This document shows, in pieces, positions 14,903-23,670 of a stretch of 64,000 nt of DNA. Below the pieces are notes generated by a model, which had not been told where the DNA came from, ran no database searches, and worked only from the letters and a program-made list of their open reading frames with translations. Position 1 is the stretch's first letter, and the number at the start of each line of letters is the position of its first letter. The DNA is taken from positions 1,612,001 through 1,676,000 of the forward strand of contig NZ_CP040896.1 of NCBI RefSeq assembly GCF_006337165.1. The letters run 5' to 3'. This DNA comes from Hymenobacter jejuensis. Lineage in GTDB: Bacteria > Bacteroidota > Bacteroidia > Cytophagales > Hymenobacteraceae. Both the position numbers and the translations under genes were made by a program.

Positions 14903-16615
14903 TTACCGGCCCAAAACTTCTTGGAGTGGTTGGCCCGTGCAACCATTGGGTTCCTGAATGTGCAGCCACCGCGCTACTGTAGGTGCAATGTCGGTAATCT
15001 TGGCCGGCGCATTGGATTCGCCCTTGCGCACATGCCACCCCCAGAAGACGAGCGGCACGTGGGTGTCGTATGTATTCATAGACCCGTGCGTAGTGCCTTT
15101 GTTTACGGGATACGAATAAGATTCCAGCCAGCCCGGCTCCAGCACCAGCATCACATCGCCGCTGCGCTTGGGGAAGTAGCCATTTTCAAGGTACATCAAC
15201 ATGCCGCTTTCCCAATGCGATTTCTGCAAATCGTCGGCGGCAATGGCGCGGTTGACGCCCGTGAGCCGAACGGCGGCATCCACGACCTCATCCTGCACTT
15301 TACGCAGGTCCAGTTTCCGTTCTGCGATCAGGGGGCGGTTCAGATACACCTGCTGATTTTCGTACGACAGCACCCAATTGCCAGCGCCGTGGCGCCGCAC
15401 CAGCATTTGCTGCAGGGAATCGCGCATGAGAGCCGGCCCTACCGAACCAGCAGGAATATGCTTATCACGCATAAAATCAGGCGATTGCGCCGCCGCGTGG
15501 TCGGCCGTCAGGAAAACCAACGCATTGCCTTTTCCGACCGTTTTGTCTAGAAACGCCAGAAAGCGCGCCAAATCCTGGTCGAGGCGCAGGTAGGTATCTT
15601 CTGTTTCGATGGCCGTGGTGCCAAACTGGTGGCCAACGTAATCGGTCGAAGAGAAACTCAGGGCCAGAAAGTCGGTTTGGCCGCGCTGCCCGAGCTTTTC
15701 GGCTCGTACGGTTTCCATGGCAAAGTCAGCCGTTAGGGAATTCCCGAAAGGCGTCGAGCGAATCAGGTCGTAATTGGCTGATTGAGTGGCCGCCGACGCA
15801 TCGACTCCCGCCCGCTCCCCGGCTTTTTCCGCCGCAATGTTGATCCCGCTGAGCAAAGGCAGATTGTGCGGAAACACCGGTTTTGCTTCGCCCTTGAAAG
15901 CACCTTCCCAGGCAACATCATCGGCCGAACTTTCCGTGTATTGCTCAATGGGCAACAGCGTTTCCCAAGGCTTCGAGAGGTACTTTTCGGCTAGCTTCCG
16001 GCTATTAAATTGCATAACCCACTCTGGCAGAGCACTTTGGTAATACGTACTGGTAATAAAGGCTCCGTTGGCACCGTCGTACCAGTACGCAGCATTGGCT
16101 GAGTGCCCGGCTGGCAGAATGGAGCCACGGTCTTTGATGCAGACACCAATTACTTTGCTCTGGAAGTTTGTAGCCAGGCGCAGTTCATCTGTGATGGTGG
16201 TGGTGAGCATGTTGCGCGGCGACTGCTGCCCGGCCAGCGCCGTTCCGCCCACGGGCTGTACGGTTTTGTCCTCGGTTACGTACGTTTCCCGGCCCGCTGC
16301 GCGCACATACCAGTTATTGCCCACGATGCCGTGCACCGAGGGCGTAGTGCCCGTATACACGCTCGCGTGGCCTGGGCCAGTGTAGGTTGGCACGTAGTTG
16401 TAATGCGTGTTTTCGTAGCTAAACCCCTGCCCTAGCAAGCGCTTAAATCCATCGTTGCCGTACTTGGCCCAGTAGCGGTACAGATAATCGTAGCGCATCT
16501 GGTCGACAACGATGCCCACCACCAGCTTGGGGCGGTCAACCGCCTTGGGGTTCTTTTGCGCGAGCGCAGGCCCCGCCAAAGCAGCGGCCAGCAGCAGAAT
16601 CAGGCACTTTTTCAA
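14903..16615 (-). CDS. pafA: PafA-type alkaline phosphatase, exported
   Basis: Periplasmic phosphate-monoester hydrolase of the alkaline phosphatase superfamily. No ATG precedes the signal peptide closely; a TTG at 16615 gives (M)KKCLILLLAAALAGPALAQ, 570 residues. With this start the metal ligand and nucleophile fall at Asp38 (VVDQMRYD) and Thr79 (TYTGPGHAS), and Asn100 in GNNW, the same numbers reported for Elizabethkingia PafA; the Lys/Arg pair of IKDRGS falls at 161/163, one off from 162/164. The Lys/Arg pair marks monoesterase rather than diesterase activity. Further metal motifs: STDYVGHQFG and LTADHAA near the middle and HGSMNTYDTHVP near the end. An ATG at 16720 would bury the signal peptide and is rejected. 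Confidence 0.88.
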   Translation of the reverse strand: MKKCLILLLAAALAGPALAQKNPKAVDRPKLVVGIVVDQMRYDYLYRYWAKYGNDGFKRLLGQGFSYENTHYNYVPTYTGPGHASVYTGTTPSVHGIVGNNWYVRAAGRETYVTEDKTVQPVGGTALAGQQSPRNMLTTTITDELRLATNFQSKVIGVCIKDRGSILPAGHSANAAYWYDGANGAFITSTYYQSALPEWVMQFNSRKLAEKYLSKPWETLLPIEQYTESSADDVAWEGAFKGEAKPVFPHNLPLLSGINIAAEKAGERAGVDASAATQSANYDLIRSTPFGNSLTADFAMETVRAEKLGQRGQTDFLALSFSSTDYVGHQFGTTAIETEDTYLRLDQDLARFLAFLDKTVGKGNALVFLTADHAAAQSPDFMRDKHIPAGSVGPALMRDSLQQMLVRRHGAGNWVLSYENQQVYLNRPLIAERKLDLRKVQDEVVDAAVRLTGVNRAIAADDLQKSHWESGMLMYLENGYFPKRSGDVMLVLEPGWLESYSYPVNKGTTHGSMNTYDTHVPLVFWGWHVRKGESNAPAKITDIAPTVARWLHIQEPNGCTGQPLQEVLGR

Positions 16616-16784
16616 ATCAAAGCAAATTTTAAACGGTCCAACGCCCGGAAGCAGCCGTTGGTAATGGCTGTAAATATAATTCGCCGCCGCTGTACTCACC
16701 CCAGCGGCAGCTATTTCCAAAGGGTTCGCGTACAGGATACGAGTATTTTCCTCAGGTTGTCCAGTCCCTTTTTTTGCCTCGCCA

Positions 16785-17510
16785 ATGCCTACAGAACTTC
16801 CTTACGCGCTCATTTTCGACATGGACGGCGTGCTGATCGACAACACGCCGTATCAGGCGCGCGCTTTCCAGCTGCTTTTCCGCGACCTCGGGCTCACTAC
16901 CAACGCGCGCAAGCTGCTGGCCCGCTTGAATGGGATGCCGGCTACCAACATCCTAAAAACGGTTTTTCAGCACCCAGTACCCGAAAAGGACCTGAAGAAG
17001 TACGCCGATCAGCGCGAATTTCTGTATCGCGCGCTTTATTGGAGCAAGCGGAAAGAAGTCAAGGGATTAAGTGATTTTCTGCAATCGGCCCGTGATGCGG
17101 GGTTCAAGATTGGTCTCGGAACCAGTTCGCCGCCCGAAACCATCAGCTACATCATCGACCACCTGCACTTACGTCGTTTCTTCGATGTGATCACGGGGAA
17201 AGAGGACGTCGACAAAGGGAAACCCCACGCCGATACGTTCAGCGTGGTAGCTCAAAAGTTAGGCGTTGAGCCGGAGCGCTGCGTGGTATTTGAAGATGCC
17301 ATTCTCGGAGAACAGGCGGCGTATAAAGCCCAAATGCATTGTATCTGCCTGAGCACTTTCGTGAAAGCCGAAAAGTTTCAGGCACCCCTGCGCGTGATCA
17401 ACGACTTTACTGCAATTACTCCCCAACAAGTGCTCGACCTCTTGGCACAGCACCCCCAAACGCCTAAGCCCAGCAAGCAACGGGCTCAGCGGAACTACAT
17501 GAAGCTGTAA
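16785..17510 (+). CDS. HAD-superfamily phosphatase / beta-phosphoglucomutase-like
   Basis: 241 residues, cytoplasmic. HAD motif I is FDMDGVLIDNTP (about 10-21), with the second Asp typical of phosphatases and mutases; motif II is LGTSSPPE near 110; motif III is the Lys of GKPHADTF near 147; motif IV is VFEDAILGEQAA near 168. A four-helix cap lies between motifs I and II as in beta-phosphoglucomutase and related sugar-phosphate phosphatases. The C-terminus is a short basic tail (KPSKQRAQRNYMKL). Divergent from pafA, convergent with atpG. Exact substrate cannot be read from sequence. Confidence 0.85.
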   Translation: MPTELPYALIFDMDGVLIDNTPYQARAFQLLFRDLGLTTNARKLLARLNGMPATNILKTVFQHPVPEKDLKKYADQREFLYRALYWSKRKEVKGLSDFLQSARDAGFKIGLGTSSPPETISYIIDHLHLRRFFDVITGKEDVDKGKPHADTFSVVAQKLGVEPERCVVFEDAILGEQAAYKAQMHCICLSTFVKAEKFQAPLRVINDFTAITPQQVLDLLAQHPQTPKPSKQRAQRNYMKL

Positions 17511-17530
17511 AGCAGCGAATTGAGCAAAAC

Positions 17531-17565
17531 AAAAAGGTCTGCCCAAAACGAGGCAGACCTTTTAT
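17531..17565. terminator. Bidirectional terminator between HAD gene and atpG
   Basis: AAAAAGGTCTGCC and GGCAGACCTTTTA pair around a short loop, with A and T tracts on both sides. Serves the HAD gene on + and the F-ATPase operon on -. Confidence 0.88.
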
Positions 17566-17592
17566 AACTATTTGACAGTCAATTGCTTACCT
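17562..17592. repeat. 31-bp AT-rich palindrome, instance 6
   Basis: TTATAA, CTAT, TTGACAGTCAA, TTGC, TTACCT. One of the best matches. The right arm contains the atpG stop codon (TAA on the minus strand at 17587-17589). Confidence 0.65.
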
Positions 17593-18480
17593 ACTAGCAG
17601 CCAAAGCTTCCGCGCCGCCTACAATTTCGAGAATCTCGGTGGTAATGGCAGCTTGACGAGTACGGTTGTACGTCAGCTTGAGCGACTTGAGCAATTCACC
17701 GGCGTTTTCGGTGGCTTTGTCCATGGCCGTCATGCGGGCGCCATGCTCCGAAGCGTTGCTTTCCAAAACTGCTTTGTAAAGCTGCACTCGTATCGACTGC
17801 GGAATCAACTCACGCACGATTTCTTCCTTTGAAGGCTCAAAGATGTAATCGATGCTTGCGTTGGCCGCAGTAGTATTAGCGGGTTCTTCTGATGGCAGAA
17901 TGGGCAACAGTTGCTCAACCCGTACAACCTGCGTTGCCACGTTTTTGAACTCATTGTACACCAGCGTAACCTCATCGAACTGGCCATTGCGGAAGCCTTG
18001 CATGGCTTCTTCAGCCGCAACGCGCACCGTATCAAAGGAAAGTTGTGTGAATACGTGCGTGTAATTGCCAAGTACCGGCCCGCGCTTCGAGAAATACTCG
18101 TGCGAACGGCGACCAATGGCTAACACAGTGAGGTTGCCAGCAGCAGCTTGCGCAGCATAACGCTCCGCAATCAGCTGATTAACACCTTTGAAGATGTTGC
18201 TGTTGAATGCCCCAGCCAAGCCCCGGTCCGAGGTAACGGCAATGATAAGTACGCGGCGCACTTCGCGTTGCACGGCGTATTCACTGATTACATCGTCGCT
18301 TATCTGGCGGGTCAGGTTGCTCAGAATGCTGTTGAGCCGCTGCGCGTAAGGACGCATGCGCAGGATGTTGTCCTGCGCGCGACGCAACTTGGCAGCCGCT
18401 ACCATTTTCATGGCTTTGGTGATCTGCTGCGTGCTTTGCACCGATACGATGCGATTCCGGACTTCTTTTAAGCTAGCCAT
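17587..18480 (-). CDS. atpG: F1F0 ATP synthase gamma subunit
   Basis: Central rotor shaft of F1. 297 residues. The N-terminal helix MASLKEVRNRIVSVQSTQQITKAMKMVAAAKLRR is the family hallmark, and the C-terminal helix TENAGELLKSLKLTYNRTRQAAITTEILEIVGGAEAL closes the coiled coil. Last gene of the operon; atpD and atpC do not follow, in keeping with split F-ATPase loci in many Bacteroidota. Separated from atpA by 67 nt that hold a perfect 15-bp hairpin. Confidence 0.97.
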   Translation of the reverse strand: MASLKEVRNRIVSVQSTQQITKAMKMVAAAKLRRAQDNILRMRPYAQRLNSILSNLTRQISDDVISEYAVQREVRRVLIIAVTSDRGLAGAFNSNIFKGVNQLIAERYAAQAAAGNLTVLAIGRRSHEYFSKRGPVLGNYTHVFTQLSFDTVRVAAEEAMQGFRNGQFDEVTLVYNEFKNVATQVVRVEQLLPILPSEEPANTTAANASIDYIFEPSKEEIVRELIPQSIRVQLYKAVLESNASEHGARMTAMDKATENAGELLKSLKLTYNRTRQAAITTEILEIVGGAEALAASR

Positions 18481-18502
18481 TCTTGGGTGGTAATAATATC
18501 AG

Positions 18503-18542
18503 TATCAGCCGTTTGCAATTTTTATGCTGCAAACGGCTGATA
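18503..18542 (-). promoter_or_regulatory. Perfect 15-bp intercistronic hairpin between atpA and atpG
   Basis: TATCAGCCGTTTGCA (18503-18517) and TGCAAACGGCTGATA (18528-18542) pair exactly around a 10-nt loop. No T tract follows on the minus strand, so full termination is unlikely. It is placed to influence mRNA processing, stability or the atpA:atpG ratio. Confidence 0.6.
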
Positions 18543-18547
18543 GAAGC

Positions 18548-20128
18548 TTACTTCGCGTAGGCAGCCGACAGGTCTTTGGCTACCTGACGAATTGCGGTAG
18601 TCGCCTCGTCGTCGAGCTTGCCAGCCTTCAGCGCCTTCAGCACCTCAGGATAACGGGTGTTCATCACCTGACGGAATTCTGTTTCGAACGTACGCACCTT
18701 GTCAACGGGTACGGCGTCGAGCAGACCGTTGGTAGCCGCGTAGATAATGGCAACTTGATCTTCTACCTTAACAGGCGAAAATTGCGGCTGCTTCAGGATT
18801 TCAAGGTTACGACGGCCGCGCTCAATGGTGAGCTTGGTTGAAGCGTCGAGGTCGGAACCAAACTTGGCGAAAGCTTCCAGTTCGCGGAACTGTGCTTGGT
18901 CAAGTTTGAGTGTACCAGCCACTTTCTTCATCGACTTGATCTGGGCGTTACCACCCACACGCGATACCGAGATACCTACGTTGATCGCAGGGCGAACGCC
19001 TGAGTTGAACAAGTTGGTTTCGAGGAAGATCTGACCGTCCGTAATCGAGATTACGTTGGTTGGGATATAAGCCGAAACGTCACCCGCTTGAGTTTCGATG
19101 AGCGGCAAAGCAGTCAGCGAGCCGCCACCTTTTACAAGGTGCTTGATGCTCTCGGGCAAGTCGTTCATATCGCGAGCGATGGTGTCCGAAGCGTTGATCT
19201 TCGCGGCACGCTCGAGCAAGCGGCTGTGCAGGTAAAATACGTCACCCGGATATGCCTCACGTCCTGGAGGACGACGCAGAAGCAGCGACACCTCGCGGTA
19301 TGCTACAGCTTGCTTCGACAAGTCATCGTACACCACAAGAGCCGGACGGCCCGTATCGCGGAAGAACTCGCCAATAGCTGCACCCGTGAAGGGAGCAAAG
19401 AACTGCATAGGAGCCGGATCAGAAGCCGAAGCGGCAACTACTACGGTATAGTCCATTGCGCCACCACGCTGCAGCGCACTTACTACCTGAGCTACGGTCG
19501 AGGCTTTCTGTCCTACTGCAACGTAGATGCAGAAAACTGGCTCCCCACGCTCAAAGAACTCACGCTGATTCAGGATAGCATCAAGAGCTACCGTCGACTT
19601 ACCTGTCTGACGGTCGCCGATGATTAATTCACGCTGACCACGGCCAATCGGAATCATGGCGTCGATAGCCTTGATACCGGTTTGCAGCGGCTCGGTTACC
19701 GGCTGACGGTAGATAACACCAGGGGCTTTACGCTCCAAAGGCATATCGTACGTTTCGCCGGCAATGGGACCACGGCCGTCGATGGGCTGACCGAGCGTGT
19801 TTACTACACGTCCGATGATGCCGTCACCAACTTGAATGGAAGCAATTTTATTGGTGCGGCGCACTGTTGCACCTTCCCGAATTTCGCTGTAGTCGCCGAG
19901 CATTACGGCACCTACGTTGTCTTCTTCCAGGTTGAGCACAAGGGCCTGCAGGCCATTTTCAAATTCGAGCAATTCCCCCGACTGGGCTTTACCCAGACCG
20001 TAAATACGGGCTACACCGTCGCCAACTTGCAGTACCGTACCAACCTCTTCGAGTTCGGCTTCGGTCTTAAAGTTGGACAACTGCTCCCGCAGGATGGCGG
20101 ATACTTCATCCGGGCGTACTTCTGCCAT
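18548..20128 (-). CDS. atpA: F1F0 ATP synthase alpha subunit
   Basis: Non-catalytic nucleotide-binding subunit of F1, 526 residues. P-loop GDRQTGKST near 170, the [31 protein letters not shown] block near 345-375 and the [10 protein letters not shown] segment are all present, as is the N-terminal [14 protein letters not shown]-type helix (here [10 protein letters not shown]) that binds the delta subunit. It starts 5 nt after the atpH stop, so translation is probably coupled. Confidence 0.98.
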   Translation of the reverse strand: MAEVRPDEVSAILREQLSNFKTEAELEEVGTVLQVGDGVARIYGLGKAQSGELLEFENGLQALVLNLEEDNVGAVMLGDYSEIREGATVRRTNKIASIQVGDGIIGRVVNTLGQPIDGRGPIAGETYDMPLERKAPGVIYRQPVTEPLQTGIKAIDAMIPIGRGQRELIIGDRQTGKSTVALDAILNQREFFERGEPVFCIYVAVGQKASTVAQVVSALQRGGAMDYTVVVAASASDPAPMQFFAPFTGAAIGEFFRDTGRPALVVYDDLSKQAVAYREVSLLLRRPPGREAYPGDVFYLHSRLLERAAKINASDTIARDMNDLPESIKHLVKGGGSLTALPLIETQAGDVSAYIPTNVISITDGQIFLETNLFNSGVRPAINVGISVSRVGGNAQIKSMKKVAGTLKLDQAQFRELEAFAKFGSDLDASTKLTIERGRRNLEILKQPQFSPVKVEDQVAIIYAATNGLLDAVPVDKVRTFETEFRQVMNTRYPEVLKALKAGKLDDEATTAIRQVAKDLSAAYAK

Positions 20129-20133
20129 GAGAG

Positions 20134-20694
20134 TTATACTAAAGGTTGGTAGGGGTTCTTCGAAAATTCGTTGCGCAACTTGCGCAAACGATAGCGTACG
20201 GAGTCATCAATTTGGCGGTCACCCACGCGTAGGATAAAGCCACCGATTAGGGCTTCGTCCACTTTTTCGTTGAGCGTAACCTGCTGCAAACCAGTTTGTT
20301 CGCGCACTAATTTGGTTACTTCGGCACGTAGCTCGGGCGTGAGCGGGGTAGCCGTGGTTACCTCTGCCACCTGAACGCCACGAAGCACATTATATTGGCT
20401 AAGAAACTCAGTACCAATAAACTCCAGTGCGCTTTCGCGGTTTTTCTGAGTGATGATGGTGAAAAACTTCTCCGTCAGTTCGCTCACTTTACCGCCAAAC
20501 ACGGCGCGTAGGATGGCAAGTTTCTTATCGTGCTGTACGATCGGGTTACGCAGCAACAAGCGCAAGTCACGGTTCTGCTCGAGCGTTTTGCTGAACAGAT
20601 CCATATCCTGTTTTACTTGTTCCAGCGTTCCACGCTCTTCGGCCAGATCCAGCAACGATTTGGCGTAGCGGGAGGCAACTCGTATTTCAGACAT
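20134..20694 (-). CDS. atpH: F1F0 ATP synthase delta subunit
   Basis: Peripheral stalk subunit joining F1 to subunit b, 186 residues. Begins with the family pattern [15 protein letters not shown] and ends with [27 protein letters not shown], the conserved C-terminal signature. Gene order F-H-A and length are normal. The 78-nt spacer to atpF contains an imperfect hairpin (CCGGG / CCCGG near 20734-20752). Confidence 0.96.
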   Translation of the reverse strand: MSEIRVASRYAKSLLDLAEERGTLEQVKQDMDLFSKTLEQNRDLRLLLRNPIVQHDKKLAILRAVFGGKVSELTEKFFTIITQKNRESALEFIGTEFLSQYNVLRGVQVAEVTTATPLTPELRAEVTKLVREQTGLQQVTLNEKVDEALIGGFILRVGDRQIDDSVRYRLRKLRNEFSKNPYQPLV

Positions 20695-20772
20695 TGGTCT
20701 AGGATAGAGTAGCTAGTAGAGGCATTAGCATTTCCGGGCTTTCAGAACCCGGCTAACACGCTCTACCCGTTA

Positions 20773-21267
20773 CTAATTCAGTTTAACAGCCTTAAGGTAG
20801 GAGTCCACCAGTTGCTTTTGCGAGTTAGCGTCCGTCAACTCACGGCGCAAAATGCGCTCCGCAATGTCGATAGAAAGCTGAGCAGCCGTGTTTTTCACTT
20901 CGGCCAAAGCAGCGTTCTTTTCGTTTTGGATGGCTTCGCGAGCTTGGGTAATCATGCGGCCGCCCTCTTCGGTTGCTTTGGTTTTGGCCTGCTCGATGAG
21001 CTTGTTAGCCAAATCCGTAGCTTCCTTCAACACACGGTCGCGCTCCAAACGGGCCTCAGCAAGCAGCTTCTCGTTGCCAGCTTTCAGCTGTTGCATTTCC
21101 AGCTTGGCTTGATCGGCCATGCGCAGAGCGCTTTCAATGGAGTCTTCCCGCTCCTTCAGCGAGCTGAGGATGGGCTTCCAAGCAAATTTGGCCAGCAAGA
21201 ACAGCACGATGAGAAAAATCACCAGCTGCCAGAAAATCAGGCCTAAGTTGGGGGTTATCAGTTCCAT
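20773..21267 (-). CDS. atpF: F1F0 ATP synthase b subunit
   Basis: Membrane-anchored peripheral stalk, 164 residues from ATG 21267 (MELITPNLGLIFWQLVIF). The frame runs up to 21315, but that start adds 16 residues before the standard N-terminus. One membrane span (about 9-28) is followed by WKPILSSLKERE and a long Ala/Glu/Lys-rich helix. Preceded by a 185-nt spacer with a strong hairpin. Confidence 0.95.
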   Translation of the reverse strand: MELITPNLGLIFWQLVIFLIVLFLLAKFAWKPILSSLKEREDSIESALRMADQAKLEMQQLKAGNEKLLAEARLERDRVLKEATDLANKLIEQAKTKATEEGGRMITQAREAIQNEKNAALAEVKNTAAQLSIDIAERILRRELTDANSQKQLVDSYLKAVKLN

Positions 21268-21390
21268 AATGGTAGGTAGTGCCGCGTACTGCGAGTAGAG
21301 GAAGTGAGCAAGCAATCATGCCAAAGCCCGGTTTAAAGAACGCAGCCTGGGCATAGCGCTCTTGCATCTGGCCACTTCGAAAAGCTAAGT

Positions 21391-21432
21391 CAGCCCGCTA
21401 CGCCGTGCGCCGAAGCGACGCGCAGCGGGCTG
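21391..21432 (-). promoter_or_regulatory. Intercistronic hairpin between atpE and atpF
   Basis: CAGCCCGCT and AGCGGGCTG form a 9-bp outer stem, with further GC pairing possible inside. It is the main feature of the 185-nt atpE-atpF spacer. It could slow 3' decay of the atpE message and help give more c subunit than b subunit; this is inference. Confidence 0.5.
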
Positions 21433-21452
21433 CCAAAGGAATGCCCCTATCC

Positions 21453-21710
21453 CTAGAGGTTGAAGGAAATCAGCAGGCAGACTACAACTGCGAACAGACC
21501 CAGACCTTCAATAAGAGCAGCTACGATCAGCATAGCCGTTTGAATGCGACCTGCTGCTTCTGGCTGACGGCCGATAGCCTCCATAGCGCTACCACCGATA
21601 CGGCCGATACCCAGACCAACACCAAGTGCAACGAGACCAGCACCGATGCCAGCACCCATTACAGCTAAACCAACAGAATTCGCAACCTGCAACAACAGAG
21701 AAAGAAGCAT
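21453..21710 (-). CDS. atpE: F1F0 ATP synthase c subunit
   Basis: Rotor ring proteolipid, 85 residues with two spans. The loop reads GGSAMEAIGRQPEA, including the conserved RQP. The ion-binding glutamate is in ALIEGLGLF near residue 66; the first helix lacks the Gln of sodium-type rings, so proton coupling is expected. Followed by a hairpin-bearing spacer that may raise its expression relative to atpF. Confidence 0.97.
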   Translation of the reverse strand: MLLSLLLQVANSVGLAVMGAGIGAGLVALGVGLGIGRIGGSAMEAIGRQPEAAGRIQTAMLIVAALIEGLGLFAVVVCLLISFNL

Positions 21711-21767
21711 AAAAAAGAATTTGAGGGGAAGTGAAAAACGAAAAAAGTCTGGGTGAGAGAAATGATC

Positions 21768-22832
21768 TTAGTGACCGTGGGCAGGCGCTGAAGCGTCGCC
21801 ACCGCCCATCTGCAAGTCGGCGTCGTGGTGCTCTTCTACTGCACCGCCAATGTACATGGCCGTCAGCAGCGTGAAGATATAGGCTTGAAGAATGGCTACC
21901 AACAGCTCTAACACGTTGATAAACAAACCGAAAGCCAGCGTTACGGGACTAATAAAAATACTCTTGAAAATAAAGATCAGGCTGATGAAGCTCAGAATTA
22001 CAATGTGGCCCGCCGTGATGTTGGCAAAAAGACGAACCATCAGGGAGAAGGGCTTTACTACTACGCCGATCAATTCAACCGGGATCATGATGGGCAAAAG
22101 CAATTTCGGTACGCCAGGCGTAGCAAAGATGTGTGCCCAGTAATTCTTATTTGAGCTAAACAACGTGATGAACAAGGTCATCAGCGCCAGCGTCATGGTC
22201 ACGGCGATGTTGCCGGTAAGGTTGGCGGCGCCCGGCATCAAGCCCAACAAGTTGTTAAACCAGATAAAGAAGAAAATCGTGAGCAGGTACGGCATATAGC
22301 GCTCGTACTTCGGCCCGATGGACTTCTTGGCTACTTCATCACGAATGAAGGTGATAATGACCTCAAAGAAGGACTGAATGCCTTTCGGGGCGCTGCCGTG
22401 ATTTTTGCGGTAGCCGCGGGCCACAGCCGTAAAGATCAGCAGCAACAGCGCGGCGCTGAGGATCAGCGAAGCCACGTTTTTGGTGATCGAGAAGTCGTAT
22501 ACCTTGCTGCCGTCTTCGGAAACGAGGTGCTCGTGCTCCAGCTTAAGACCGTTGTAAGCCTTGCCTTCGGCGAGATTAGAAGACGAAAATACGCTTAGGC
22601 CTTTGCTGGGCTGGTAAGCAATAACGGGCAGCGGAATTGAGAAATGAGTACCGGTTTTCTCATCGCCCAACGTGGCAAAATGCCACTCGTGCGCATCACC
22701 AATGTGGTGCAGAATCATTTCGCCGGGGCTGAAAGCCTCCGCGTCGGTAGCTTCGGCTTGGGTGGCGGCTGGTTCTTGAGCAAAAACAGGAAGCGAAAGA
22801 ATACAGAATAGGAATATCAGTAAACGCTTCAT
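21768..22832 (-). CDS. atpB: F1F0 ATP synthase a subunit with exported N-terminal extension
   Basis: Proton half-channel subunit, 354 residues, about 100 longer than the E. coli protein. The extra length is at the N-terminus: a cleavable-looking signal peptide (MKRLLIFLFCILSLPVFAQ) and an acidic, His-bearing periplasmic segment (about 20-110) with ILHHIGDAHEWHF. Subunit a proper begins near 115. The essential arginine is in SLMVRLFANITAGH and FNNLLGLMPG precedes it. Such extensions are common in Bacteroidota a subunits. The His-containing C-terminus (EEHHDADLQM, APAHGH) is notable but of unknown meaning. Confidence 0.95.
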   Translation of the reverse strand: MKRLLIFLFCILSLPVFAQEPAATQAEATDAEAFSPGEMILHHIGDAHEWHFATLGDEKTGTHFSIPLPVIAYQPSKGLSVFSSSNLAEGKAYNGLKLEHEHLVSEDGSKVYDFSITKNVASLILSAALLLLIFTAVARGYRKNHGSAPKGIQSFFEVIITFIRDEVAKKSIGPKYERYMPYLLTIFFFIWFNNLLGLMPGAANLTGNIAVTMTLALMTLFITLFSSNKNYWAHIFATPGVPKLLLPIMIPVELIGVVVKPFSLMVRLFANITAGHIVILSFISLIFIFKSIFISPVTLAFGLFINVLELLVAILQAYIFTLLTAMYIGGAVEEHHDADLQMGGGDASAPAHGH

Positions 22833-22865
22833 TCAGAGTGGGTTAGGGTGGCGTTCACAAAACCT

Positions 22866-23273
22866 TCATTTGGGGTTTATACCCGGTTTTGAAAACGGGC
22901 GCAAGTTACTCAGAACAGACCAGACTTCAAACCCGGCAAATAGAAAATACAGTACGAAGAAGCTTCCCAGAAAGGTCCAGCGCCCCGGACGCTCGTGTGC
23001 GCCTCCTTTATATAAGAAGACCATCACCAGCCCTACCGAAAGCAATAGGCGCACGACCATCGAGCCGAAATAAGCAGCCATGAAATTGTTGGCATCGGCC
23101 CGAACGGCGCGGGCCGTGATCCAGTAGGTGATCACGGATATGACCACGAAGAACCCAAACACATAGCCTGTGAGAGGGTGAATCAGGGCCGCCCCAAACT
23201 GACTATGCAAGGCGTAAAACACGCCTCCAAGTAACAAACTGAATATCAATAAATTACGAAAAAAGCGCGCCAC
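22866..23273 (-). CDS. Small four-span membrane protein of the F-ATPase operon
   Basis: 135 residues with four hydrophobic segments (about 7-24, 33-52, 68-86 and 95-118). It lies between the AtpZ-like gene and atpB, 12 nt after the former, at the position where atpI stands in other bacteria. Sequence similarity to AtpI is not obvious, so I give no symbol. A role in F0 ring assembly or magnesium handling would be inferred from position only. Confidence 0.7.
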   Translation of the reverse strand: MARFFRNLLIFSLLLGGVFYALHSQFGAALIHPLTGYVFGFFVVISVITYWITARAVRADANNFMAAYFGSMVVRLLLSVGLVMVFLYKGGAHERPGRWTFLGSFFVLYFLFAGFEVWSVLSNLRPFSKPGINPK

Positions 23274-23285
23274 AGATAAAAATGA

Positions 23286-23528
23286 TTAATCGCGGGTAAC
23301 AGAACGAATGACTTGCACCAGTGCCCCCACAACGCCCAGCAGCATCAGGCCGATCGTGTACCAGGGCCGAGCATTGTGAAAATGCCCGTCGAGCCACGTA
23401 CCGGCCCAAGCACACAGCCCAATCGTAGCCAGCATCTGAAAAGCGATGCCCGAATATTTGGCAAAGTTGCGCAGCCGATCGGAGTCGGATTTGTCGGGCT
23501 TCTCAGGTGCTGGCGGATGGGGGACCAT
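23286..23528 (-). CDS. AtpZ/AtpI-family small membrane protein
   Basis: 80 residues, first gene of the F-ATPase operon. A Pro/Asp-rich head is followed by YSGIAFQMLATIGLCAWAGTWLDGHF and a second span PWYTIGLMLLGVVGALVQVIR, the usual two-span pattern of AtpZ-like proteins with the conserved WAGxxLD stretch. These assist F0 assembly and have been linked to magnesium transport. A candidate promoter lies just upstream. Confidence 0.8.
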   Translation of the reverse strand: MVPHPPAPEKPDKSDSDRLRNFAKYSGIAFQMLATIGLCAWAGTWLDGHFHNARPWYTIGLMLLGVVGALVQVIRSVTRD

Positions 23529-23551
23529 GGGCGGAGGAAAACTTGGGGCTG

Positions 23552-23559
23552 CGAAAGTA
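23552..23559 (-). promoter_or_regulatory. Putative -7 element of the F-ATPase operon
   Basis: On the minus strand TACTTTCG, one base off TAnnTTTG, lies 23 nt before the AtpZ-like start. No good -33 box is seen. The region between this and the divergent sprE-like gene is only 142 nt, so both promoters must lie here. Confidence 0.35.
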
Positions 23560-23670
23560 TTGATTTTCGGGCCAGTAGCAGAACTTTGGCTTACTTCTGA
23601 TACGCAGGAAAACGACGGCGGCCAAGAAAATCCCGTAATTTTACCCGACGCGATACGTTATAGATAAGGC

